DNA of 64,000 nt, taken from positions 1 to 64,000 of the forward strand of contig CAIQWD010000066.1 of NCBI GenBank assembly GCA_903875445.1, in the 5' to 3' direction. Both the position numbers and the translations under genes were made by a program. The notes below the pieces were generated by a model. That model was not told the origin of the DNA. It ran no database searches and saw nothing but the letters and a program-made list of their open reading frames with translations. This DNA is from an uncultured delta proteobacterium. Its GTDB lineage: Bacteria; Desulfobacterota; Desulfobulbia; Desulfobulbales; Desulfocapsaceae. Every line of letters begins with the position of its first letter. The first letter of the stretch is position 1. Below are positions 1 to 6,871 of the stretch, one piece after another.

Positions 1-2
1 AG

Positions 3-200
3 TATACCGAACAAGGCTGTGAAAGTCAAGAATTTGTGTCGCTTATGCTAAAAAAACGTCTGAATTTTCGAGAGTTATTGAAGGATACGGAGGAGGCTAA
101 ATCAGGACTAAACTGTTACTTGAAAAACACCATTGCCCCTGTCGGGTGTTCGGCGGTTGCTTGGTCAGAAAAGCCTTTCTCCCGGTTGCCTTTACAATAA
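3..200 (+). CDS. possible 3' end of a gene entering from the left (unrecognised)
   Basis: An open frame of 65 codons runs from the left edge to a TAA at 198-200. Its translation is charged and Lys/Glu-rich in the middle (LLKDTEEAK), then Cys- and aromatic-containing near the end. I do not recognise a family. The stop overlaps the -35 box of the promoter for the next gene, which fits a real gene end, but an open frame of this length can also occur by chance. Confidence 0.22.
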   Translation, partial: YTEQGCESQEFVSLMLKKRLNFRELLKDTEEAKSGLNCYLKNTIAPVGCSAVAWSEKPFSRLPLQ

Positions 201-219
201 TATTTGTGCATACTATAAT
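191..219 (+). promoter_or_regulatory. sigma70-type promoter for the ABM monooxygenase gene
   Basis: TTTACA at 191-196 and TATAAT at 214-219 are separated by exactly 17 nt. Transcription would start near 226, giving a leader of about 70 nt before the ATG at 296. Confidence 0.6.
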
Positions 220-295
220 TATTTCGTAACAAGAATGTATTGCCGGAGGCTTGTGGGGCAGAGAAAATCCAGCAACACCAACTAAGGAGATGTCA

Positions 296-580
296 ATGAC
301 TGTTAAAATTTTCATCAAAAGAAAAGTATCACCGACAAATGTCCTCGACCTGACCGTTCTCCTGAAAAAACTTCGCAGCCTTACCCTCAGTCAGTCAGGC
401 TATATCTACGGAGAAACTCTCAAAAGGGTCGATAGGCAAGATGAATCGATGGTCATCAGCACCTGGCGGTCGCTTGACGATTGGAATGCCTGGGTCAACA
501 ACAGTGAACGTATCGCCATCCAAGACGAGATAGATCGCCTCCTTGGCGGGAAAACCGAATACTCGGTATACGAGGTATAG
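296..580 (+). CDS. antibiotic biosynthesis monooxygenase (ABM) domain protein
   Basis: A 94-residue protein that is a single ABM-type ferredoxin-like barrel. The diagnostic segment is GYIYGETLKRVD followed by VISTWRSLDDWNAWVNN. Members are small dimeric cofactor-free oxygenases or stress-related proteins of mostly unknown substrate, cytoplasmic. Start: AAGGAG at 284-289 abuts an ATG at 290 but is correctly spaced from the ATG at 296, so 296 is preferred. A well-formed promoter lies upstream. It converges on the FabI-like gene and is separated from it by only 13 nt. Confidence 0.85.
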   Translation: MTVKIFIKRKVSPTNVLDLTVLLKKLRSLTLSQSGYIYGETLKRVDRQDESMVISTWRSLDDWNAWVNNSERIAIQDEIDRLLGGKTEYSVYEV

Positions 581-593
581 GTTACTTTGCCGA

Positions 594-1406
594 TTAGCCC
601 ACGGTTTTGCCGACTATTTCCTTGTCAAAATAGTTGACCGCCATGCCCGCGTCGACGACGATGGTCTGGCAGTTTATCCCCGAGGCCCTGGCCGACAGGA
701 GAAAGGCGGCGGTATCGGCGACTTCCCGGGTGGTCAGGGCCTCTTTCCTGAGAATCGCCTTCTCGGCGAAGAGATAGCTGTCGACATAGCCGGGGATACC
801 GGCGGAGGCGGAGGTTTTCAGGAGTCCGGGCGCGACGGCGTTAAAGCGAACATGTGAGAATTCGGAAAAACTCTTGGCGAGAAAACAAAGAGACGAATCG
901 AGCGCCGCCTTGATCGGCGCCATATAGCCGTAGTTTTCCGCCGCCATTCGGGTGGTGGAGATGGTGATGGTCACCACCGAAGCATCATGGGCGAGGATGT
1001 CCTTGAAGTGGTTGGCGATGCTGATCAAGGAAAAGCAGGAGATATTCACCGCCTGGAGGAAATCGTCTTTCCGGGTCAGGTGAAACGGCTTCATTCCGTC
1101 GGAATAATTGGCAAAGGCAATGGAATGGACGATCCCGTCGATCCGTCCGCCCCGCTCGGTCCCGATCCATTCGGCGATGGCATCTCGAACCCGGATGATA
1201 TTCGCCTCATTTTCAACATCGCAGACAAAGACCGGAGAATTGGGGAAAAATTTTCGGGCGTTATCCACCCTCTCCTGTGACCGCACCACATGAATAACCT
1301 CGGCCCCTTCGTCCACCAGACACTTGCCGATGGCACAGGCCACCGATTTTTTATTGGCCAGGCCGAAAACCACAAATCTTTTCTTCTTGATGTTTAGAAA
1401 GCTCAT
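594..1406 (-). CDS. fabI: enoyl-[acyl-carrier-protein] reductase, FabI-type SDR
   Basis: A 270-residue short-chain dehydrogenase of FabI type. The N-terminus carries [14 protein letters not shown], the FabI version of the dinucleotide-binding loop. The active-site pattern Tyr-x6-Lys is seen as YGYMAPIK, followed by [15 protein letters not shown]. FabI reduces trans-2-enoyl-ACP with NAD(P)H in the last step of fatty-acid elongation. Length is close to the usual 255-265. The gene stands alone and is divergent from the hydantoinase gene. A diverged FabI-like enzyme acting on another enoyl or keto substrate cannot be excluded, since no other fatty-acid gene is nearby. Confidence 0.82.
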   Translation of the reverse strand: MSFLNIKKKRFVVFGLANKKSVACAIGKCLVDEGAEVIHVVRSQERVDNARKFFPNSPVFVCDVENEANIIRVRDAIAEWIGTERGGRIDGIVHSIAFANYSDGMKPFHLTRKDDFLQAVNISCFSLISIANHFKDILAHDASVVTITISTTRMAAENYGYMAPIKAALDSSLCFLAKSFSEFSHVRFNAVAPGLLKTSASAGIPGYVDSYLFAEKAILRKEALTTREVADTAAFLLSARASGINCQTIVVDAGMAVNYFDKEIVGKTVG

Positions 1407-1592
1407 AATCCTTGGAGTTGGTTAAGAAAACAGGATATCGATCCATGACGCTCCGGGAAGGTGTTCCAGAACGTAGAACGCGGGGAAACGGATACTTCCG
1501 GGTAGTATTTCCCAGCTCTTTACGGTATATGGACTCTATAATCGACAACTGGCTTACATTCACGCTAAACTGCACAAATAACCATAGCAACC

Positions 1593-3230
1593 ATGCAAAA
1601 ATATACAATCGGCATCGACACCGGCGGCACCTATACCGACGCGGTCCTCCTTGAAAACCACTCCGGGAGGATCGTCGCCAAGGCCAAGGTACCTACCACC
1701 CATTTCGACCTGGCCCGGGGCACCGGGGAGGCGCTGACACTGCTTCTTGCTAAAAGCGGCGCCGCTCCGACAGATATCCGCTCCGTGTGCATCTCTTCCA
1801 CCCTGGCGACCAACAGTGTGGTGGAAAATAAGGGGGCAAGGGTAGCGGTCATCGTCATCGGCTATGTCCGCCATTTCAAGCTGCCGGTGCAAGCCGTGGT
1901 CTTTGTCAAGGGCGGCCACACCATCGACGGCAAGGAAGAGGAACCCCTCGACATCGACTATCTTGTCACGCTCGTCCAGGGCTTAAAAAACGAGGTGGAT
2001 GCCTACGCCGTCTGTTCGGCGATGTCGATGAAAAACCCGACCCATGAACTGGTCACCGAAAAGGCCATCGCCATGCTCGATCCGAAGCCGGTTTTCTGCT
2101 CGCATCGCATCAGCAAGCTTACCGGCATGCATGAACGCGCGGCCACCGCCGGGCTGCACGCCAAACTCATGCCGGTCATGGGCGATTTTATTGACGGTGT
2201 GCAAAAGGCCATGGCGGGACAGGGTCTCAGCTGTCCGGCGGTGGTCATCGGCGGCAACGGCCGGTCCCTCGATGCCAAGCGGGCGGTTGCCGAAGCGGGC
2301 ATGACCGTCGCCAGCGGCCCGGCCTGTACCGCCCATTTCGGCGCCGCCCAAACGCAAAAGAACGCCCTGGTCATTGATGTCGGCGGCACCACCACCGATA
2401 TCGCCATGGTTGAAAACGGCCGACCTCTCCTGGCGGCAGAGGGCTGCCGGATAGGCCTGTGGCAGACCCATGTCGAAGCGGTCGATATGCATACCGCCGG
2501 CATCGGCGGCGACAGCCATGTGCATGTCGGGGAAAGGGGTGAGCTGAGCATCGGGCCTGCCCGGGTAACGCCGCTTTCCATGGCAGGGGAGGCGCGCTGT
2601 CCACCGGCTCTGTGGCTGGGGGTGGATGGCAAATCGCGGCTCATCGTTCTTCGCCCCGAGGCCGCACACCTTGTCCCGGACAGCGAGCTCACCGCCGTCC
2701 TCCGTGAAAGCGGTCGAGCAACCCCGGCGACCATCCGGCAGCGCACCGGGCTCGGCGGCATTCCCCTTGACGTGCAGCTGGAGCACCTGACAAGAAGACA
2801 ATGGATCTTTGAATGCGGCTTCACCCCGACCGACGCCCTCCATGTCCTCGGCAAGATTGACCTCGGCGACCGGGAGGCGGCTCTTGCCGGTGCGGAAATT
2901 CTCGGGCGGGCTCTCGGCCTCGGCGCTGCTGCTTTTGCCGGGCTGGTGCTCGAACGTAGCGAAGAGCTGATAGAAAATATGATCATCGACTACGTCATCC
3001 AGCGCTCCTGGCAGAACTCGCTCGCCGCGTTTATCGGCAGCCGCAAGAATCACCCGGTTCTCGGTGTCGATTTTTCCATCAAGATCCCGCTTATCGGTAT
3101 CGGTGCCGCCGCCCGCTTTCTTCTTCCGAGAGTTGCCGAGCGGCTGCACACCACGGTTACCTTCCCGGAAAACTGCGAGGTCGGCAATGCCATCGGTGCG
3201 GCGATGATTGGCCTGGCCGCTTCGCCCTAA
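1593..3230 (+). CDS. hydantoinase/oxoprolinase (HyuA) family protein
   Basis: A 545-residue HyuA-type protein. It has an N-terminal actin-like ATPase lobe beginning IGIDTGGTYTDAVLLE and a second phosphate-binding loop VIDVGGTTTDIAMVE about 270 residues in, followed by the glycine-rich HTAGIGGDSHVHV. Family members hydrolyse hydantoins, 5-oxoproline or related cyclic amides with ATP, or carboxylate ketones (acetone/acetophenone carboxylase subunits). No HyuB partner lies next to it, so the reaction is unknown. No clear Shine-Dalgarno precedes the ATG. The following phosphoesterase gene starts 1 nt after this stop, which indicates one transcript. Confidence 0.85.
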   Translation: MQKYTIGIDTGGTYTDAVLLENHSGRIVAKAKVPTTHFDLARGTGEALTLLLAKSGAAPTDIRSVCISSTLATNSVVENKGARVAVIVIGYVRHFKLPVQAVVFVKGGHTIDGKEEEPLDIDYLVTLVQGLKNEVDAYAVCSAMSMKNPTHELVTEKAIAMLDPKPVFCSHRISKLTGMHERAATAGLHAKLMPVMGDFIDGVQKAMAGQGLSCPAVVIGGNGRSLDAKRAVAEAGMTVASGPACTAHFGAAQTQKNALVIDVGGTTTDIAMVENGRPLLAAEGCRIGLWQTHVEAVDMHTAGIGGDSHVHVGERGELSIGPARVTPLSMAGEARCPPALWLGVDGKSRLIVLRPEAAHLVPDSELTAVLRESGRATPATIRQRTGLGGIPLDVQLEHLTRRQWIFECGFTPTDALHVLGKIDLGDREAALAGAEILGRALGLGAAAFAGLVLERSEELIENMIIDYVIQRSWQNSLAAFIGSRKNHPVLGVDFSIKIPLIGIGAAARFLLPRVAERLHTTVTFPENCEVGNAIGAAMIGLAASP

Positions 3231-3231
3231 C

Positions 3232-3825
3232 ATGAAAATCCTCAGCGTTGCCGATACGGTGGTGAAGGACCTGCTCGAAACAACGGGCGGCGGTCCGGCC
3301 ATAAGCGGCATCGAGCTGCTCCTCTCCTGCGGCGACCTGCCGCCGGAATACCTGACAGCTCTCCGCAACCGCTACGATGTGCCGCTGCTCTATGTCCTCG
3401 GCAACCACGATATCCGTTACGGTACTTCGCCGCCGGTGGGATGCACCCCTATCGACCGACGGATAGTCCATGTCGGCAAGACAAAGATCCTCGGTTTCTC
3501 CGGCTCCCGGTGGTACAATGGTAGTATCAATCAGTATACGGAAGAGCAGATGGCCGGGTTTATTAACAGATTACGGTTTGCCCTGTGGCGCAGCCGCAGT
3601 GTCGATCTGGTCGTCACCCATGCGTCGCCGCGTTTTATTCATGACGCCGAAGACCTGTGCCATCGCGGCTTTCGCAGCTTTCGCCGGTTTATCGACAAAT
3701 ACCAGCCGCGCCACTTCCTGCATGGCCATATCCATGCCCACTTCGCAAGTGAAGAGGAACGAATAACCAGGCTCAATTCTACCTTGATCATCAATTGTTA
3801 TGGTTACCATGTTCTCGAAATATAA
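3232..3825 (+). CDS. metallophosphoesterase (calcineurin-like)
   Basis: A 197-residue calcineurin-like phosphoesterase. Metal-binding motifs appear in order: an N-terminal block with Asp (SVADTV, where the usual DxH is degenerate), SCGDLPPEYL, VLGNHDIRYG, then VVTHASPR and HGHIHAHF. The first Asp-x-His reads Ala-Asp-Thr, so one metal ligand may be lost. The start at 3232 follows the hydantoinase stop directly and begins MKILSVAD, as is typical. The 3' end overlaps the next gene by 17-26 nt, implying translational coupling. The substrate is unknown. Confidence 0.82.
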   Translation: MKILSVADTVVKDLLETTGGGPAISGIELLLSCGDLPPEYLTALRNRYDVPLLYVLGNHDIRYGTSPPVGCTPIDRRIVHVGKTKILGFSGSRWYNGSINQYTEEQMAGFINRLRFALWRSRSVDLVVTHASPRFIHDAEDLCHRGFRSFRRFIDKYQPRHFLHGHIHAHFASEEERITRLNSTLIINCYGYHVLEI

Positions 3826-4924
3826 TCCTTTTTCGGCGCTGAAAAGAGTTATAGCCGGTTCGGAAAAAGGCGAGGAAAGCGACACCAGTCCCACCAGCTT
3901 CAATAGCCGGCAGGAAGAGGAAGAGGCCTACGAGGCGATAGAGCGGGGAACCTTGATGGTGCCGCTGGAAAAGATCGTCGGCAGTGTCGGCAGATACCAC
4001 GATTTCGACACGCAGTTCCGAACCCATTCGCAGGCGGTTGACGAACGGCTGAAGGGCATTATTGCCGCCATGAAGGAAGGGAAGAACCTGCCGCCGATCG
4101 CCCTGTACCAGATCAAGGACGACTATTTTATCCTCGATGGCCATCACCGTTTCCGGGCGGCGCGCGAGCTTGAACGCTCGCATATCCGCTCGCGCATCGT
4201 CGAACTGCTGCCTTCGAAAAATACTCTGGAGAACAAGCTCTATATCGAAAAGATCGGTTTTCGCGACAAGGCCGGTCTCACCGACAGTATCGAACTCACC
4301 GAACTCGGCCAATTCGAGCACCTGGAATGGCAGGTGGAGCAGCACCGCCGCTTTCTCAGCCACGATAAAGGCGAGGAGGTCAGTTTCAAACAGGCGGCCG
4401 TCGACTGGTATCGCACCATCTATCGACCGCTGGCAACGATCATCGGCAATAGCGGCTTGGTAAAATCCTTTCCCGAGCGGACGGTCGACGATCTCTACCT
4501 GTATATTTCCGTGCATCAGTGGGAACAGGGTCAGAAGCGCAAATACGGCATCGGTGTCGATAAACTCATCCCCAAGGATATGGAGGCCTTCCGAACGAAA
4601 ATGGCAGAGCATACCGAGCAGGAATATCCGGAAATGAAGAGGGAAATCACCGTCTTTATCCTCCTCAACGTCGATGGCAAGCATGAACAGCAGATCTTCG
4701 ATAAACTCCTGGCCTTAAAAGAGGTCACCGAGGTGCATACAATACACGGATCGATAGACATGCTCGCCAAGGTTACCCTGATGCGCGATATTCTTTCTTC
4801 CGATGCCGAACTGCTGTCGCAGTTCATCCAGTCGACCATCCGGCAATGGAAGGGAGTGCTCTCGACCCAGACCCTCATCCCCGGGATGTCCAGGGTCAAG
4901 GACAAGGATCGTTGCCTGCTGTGA
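3800..4924 (+). CDS. ParB-like nuclease domain fused to an Lrp/RAM-like C-terminal domain
   Basis: A 374-residue protein with a ParB/sulfiredoxin-type domain around residues 40-140. It shows the family signature LDGHHRFRAARELE. A mostly helical middle follows, then a C-terminal alpha-beta domain of roughly 85 residues starting VFILLNVDGK that resembles the ligand-binding RAM domain of Lrp/AsnC regulators. No helix-turn-helix is obvious, so ligand-responsive DNA binding is not established. The start may be 3800 or 3809 (both ATG, neither with a good ribosome site), and it overlaps the phosphoesterase gene. The last 16 residues are encoded by a 47-nt block that recurs at 5664-5710. Confidence 0.7.
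   Translation: MVTMFSKYNPFSALKRVIAGSEKGEESDTSPTSFNSRQEEEEAYEAIERGTLMVPLEKIVGSVGRYHDFDTQFRTHSQAVDERLKGIIAAMKEGKNLPPIALYQIKDDYFILDGHHRFRAARELERSHIRSRIVELLPSKNTLENKLYIEKIGFRDKAGLTDSIELTELGQFEHLEWQVEQHRRFLSHDKGEEVSFKQAAVDWYRTIYRPLATIIGNSGLVKSFPERTVDDLYLYISVHQWEQGQKRKYGIGVDKLIPKDMEAFRTKMAEHTEQEYPEMKREITVFILLNVDGKHEQQIFDKLLALKEVTEVHTIHGSIDMLAKVTLMRDILSSDAELLSQFIQSTIRQWKGVLSTQTLIPGMSRVKDKDRCLL
4874..4920 (+). repeat. 47-nt repeat, copy 1 (3' end of the ParB/Lrp gene)
   Basis: The block encodes LIPGMSRVKDKDRCLL. It matches 38 of 47 positions of the block at 5664-5710 without gaps. Confidence 0.75.
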
Positions 4925-5085
4925 AGGGACTACAGGTATATTATGAGATACTACAGCACAAAAAGGTGCCTACTTTTCTTTTCCACCATAGGGTTGTAAA
5001 AGAGACTGTAATTTAGCTAGCCCGCCTTCTCCGGGAAGAGCGGTTAATGTCATCTTTTCTCAATTACCCATACAAGGAGGAGATT

Positions 5086-5667
5086 ATGAAGAAAAACCTC
5101 GGACCGGTGAATGGTCTGTACCCCTCGTTGACCACCATTGTAGGTACGGTGGTCAACGGCAAACCAAATTTTCTGGCTATCGCCCATGTGGGTATCTTCA
5201 ACCATGGCACCCCGCAGTACCTGTCCTTTGGGATCAATAAGGCTCACTACAGCAACCAGGGGATCATTGAGCACAAAGAATTCAGTGTGAACATCCCGTC
5301 GGAGGCTCTGGTGGTCGAAACCGATTATGTGGGCCTGGTTTCAGGCAAAAACACCGACAAATCGGCCGTGTTCGAACTGCATTACGGATCCTTGGCCCAT
5401 GCGCCGTTGATCGTTGCCTGTCCGGTGGTAATGGAGTGCCGGCTGCATAGCACGCTTGATTTTACCTCCCATGACGTTTTCGTCGGCGAGATCGTGGCAA
5501 CCCATGTCGCCCCTGAGGTTCTGACCGCCGAGGGCAAGATAGACTTCACCTTGGTAAAACCCCTTCTTTTCGACATGCAGGGCGTGAGATACCTGGCCCT
5601 GGGACCGGAGGTGGGCAAATGTTGGAATGTGGGCAAGACTATGAAAAAGGCCGGGGGCCGGCCCTAA
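5086..5667 (+). CDS. flavin reductase family (FMN split-barrel) protein
   Basis: A 193-residue flavin-reductase-like protein of the FMN-binding split barrel. It shows an N-terminal PSLTTIVGTVVNGKPNF, a central EFSVNIPSE segment and the YLALG motif near the end. Such proteins bind FMN and pass electrons from NAD(P)H or act as flavoredoxins, and they are common in anaerobes. Start: AAGGAGGAG lies a few nt before the ATG at 5086, while an upstream ATG at 5047 has no ribosome site. The electron partner is not apparent from neighbours. Confidence 0.85.
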   Translation: MKKNLGPVNGLYPSLTTIVGTVVNGKPNFLAIAHVGIFNHGTPQYLSFGINKAHYSNQGIIEHKEFSVNIPSEALVVETDYVGLVSGKNTDKSAVFELHYGSLAHAPLIVACPVVMECRLHSTLDFTSHDVFVGEIVATHVAPEVLTAEGKIDFTLVKPLLFDMQGVRYLALGPEVGKCWNVGKTMKKAGGRP

Positions 5668-5710
5668 TCCCAGGGACGTCCAGGATCAAAGGTAAGGATC
5701 GCTGTCTGCT
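5664..5710 (+). repeat. 47-nt repeat, copy 2 (3' flank of flavin reductase)
   Basis: Same length as the block at 4874-4920 with nine substitutions. Six of these fall at third codon positions of the reading frame used in copy 1. Read in that frame it gives LIPGTSRIKGKDRCLL, but no gene of that frame precedes it. It overlaps the last 4 nt of the flavin reductase gene. Confidence 0.7.
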
Positions 5711-5726
5711 TAATCACGTCACCGGA

Positions 5727-6281
5727 TCACTTTTTAAGCAAGGCATGGAGACCGCCGAATGCCACCCCCTGTTCGATCAATGTAAAGCCATGGTTTTCGG
5801 CCGCCAGCAGCGATTGGGCAAAGTCCGCCGGTTTAACATGCCCCTTCGGTTCGGCAAAGAGCATCAGGCCCCCCGGTTTCAGGGCTTGATGGATTTCCCG
5901 AAAAAACCGCCCCTGATCGGGGACCTCATGGACCACGGCGATGGCAAAGGCGAAATCGATGCTCCCGGCGAGATCGTCTATCAAGAGCGAAGTCTCATTA
6001 CATGCCCTGCATTCGATCCGATCGCCGAGCCCGGCTTTTGTCGCCCGTTTTCTGAGACTGGCGAGCATCTTTTCCTGCAGATCGATACACACCAGCTTCC
6101 CCGCCGGTCCTACCATCTTCGCTGCCGGCAGGCTGAAAAAGCCCATGGCACTGCCGGGCTCAATAACGGTCATTCCCTCTTTGATATAAGGACGCAAAAT
6201 TTTCTCCGGATTTTGTACAAGCTTGCGCACCGGACTGGCCAGCAGCCAACCGATCCATACCGGACACACCCGTCCCGCCAT
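5727..6281 (-). CDS. class I SAM-dependent methyltransferase
   Basis: A 184-residue Rossmann-fold methyltransferase. Motif I is VIEPGSAMGFFSLPAA and an acidic ribose-binding residue follows in LVCIDLQEK. LKPGGLMLFAEPKGHV is the typical strand-5 region. The N-terminus MAGRVCPVWIGWLL with a Cys and Trp pair is characteristic of an uncharacterised deltaproteobacterial subgroup. Start: GAGGAG precedes the ATG at 6281. The substrate is unknown. It lies 60 nt downstream of the thioesterase gene on the same strand, so the two are probably cotranscribed. Confidence 0.85.
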   Translation of the reverse strand: MAGRVCPVWIGWLLASPVRKLVQNPEKILRPYIKEGMTVIEPGSAMGFFSLPAAKMVGPAGKLVCIDLQEKMLASLRKRATKAGLGDRIECRACNETSLLIDDLAGSIDFAFAIAVVHEVPDQGRFFREIHQALKPGGLMLFAEPKGHVKPADFAQSLLAAENHGFTLIEQGVAFGGLHALLKK

Positions 6282-6341
6282 ATCCTCTCCTCTTCGAATG
6301 AGATGTTGCCGCGCTGAGACAAGCCGCTGCCTGTTGCAGTC

Positions 6342-6812
6342 TCAGGCTGTCGGCTTTTCCTGCTGTGCCTGCGGCAGGAGCTGAATCATCAGCACCCGGC
6401 CGGTGGCACAAAGGGTCGTTCCGGCAAAAAGACTGAGAGCAACCGTCACCTTCCGCCCCTTTATTTCGCTGACCTTGCCGCGAATTTCCAGCTCCACCCC
6501 CAAGGGTGTAGGCTTAGCAAAATCGACGGTAAGCGAGGCGGTAACGAATCGCCCCACCGCTTCGCCGCTCTCCCGCGCCTTGGCAGCGGCGGCGGTCGCG
6601 GCCCCGTGACAGTCGATGAGCGAGGCCACCATCCCGCCGTAGAGAAATCCGGGAACGCCGCCGGTATAATGGGATTTCGGGGTATGGCGGCAAATACACT
6701 CCTCGCCCTCCCAGTAGCTTTTGAGTTGCAACCCGTGCGGATTGTTGCGGCCGCAGCCGTAGCAGTGGGAATAATCCTCGTGATAAAGATCCTGTATTGC
6801 CGATTCGTGCAT
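6342..6812 (-). CDS. PaaI-type hotdog thioesterase
   Basis: A 156-residue hotdog-fold acyl-CoA thioesterase. The hallmark region is GGVPGFLYGGMVASLIDCHG, in which the Asp after GGMVASLI is the usual catalytic acid position. The N-terminus has a CYGCGRNNPHGL knuckle found in many deltaproteobacterial homologues. It would hydrolyse short, medium or aryl acyl-CoAs. Start: GAGGAAAG precedes the ATG at 6812, and an in-frame ATG 18 nt upstream lacks such a site. It precedes the methyltransferase gene on the same strand. Confidence 0.85.
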   Translation of the reverse strand: MHESAIQDLYHEDYSHCYGCGRNNPHGLQLKSYWEGEECICRHTPKSHYTGGVPGFLYGGMVASLIDCHGAATAAAAKARESGEAVGRFVTASLTVDFAKPTPLGVELEIRGKVSEIKGRKVTVALSLFAGTTLCATGRVLMIQLLPQAQQEKPTA

Positions 6813-6871
6813 TGTCTTTCCTCGTCCCAAAAAAAAATTGCCGATTGTCGCCGTGTCCCGCCGCGCCGCAA

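Noticed and set aside
1983-3368. A 461-codon open frame opposite the hydantoinase gene
   Set aside because: Antisense shadow: compositionally biased residues, no family features, no start signals.
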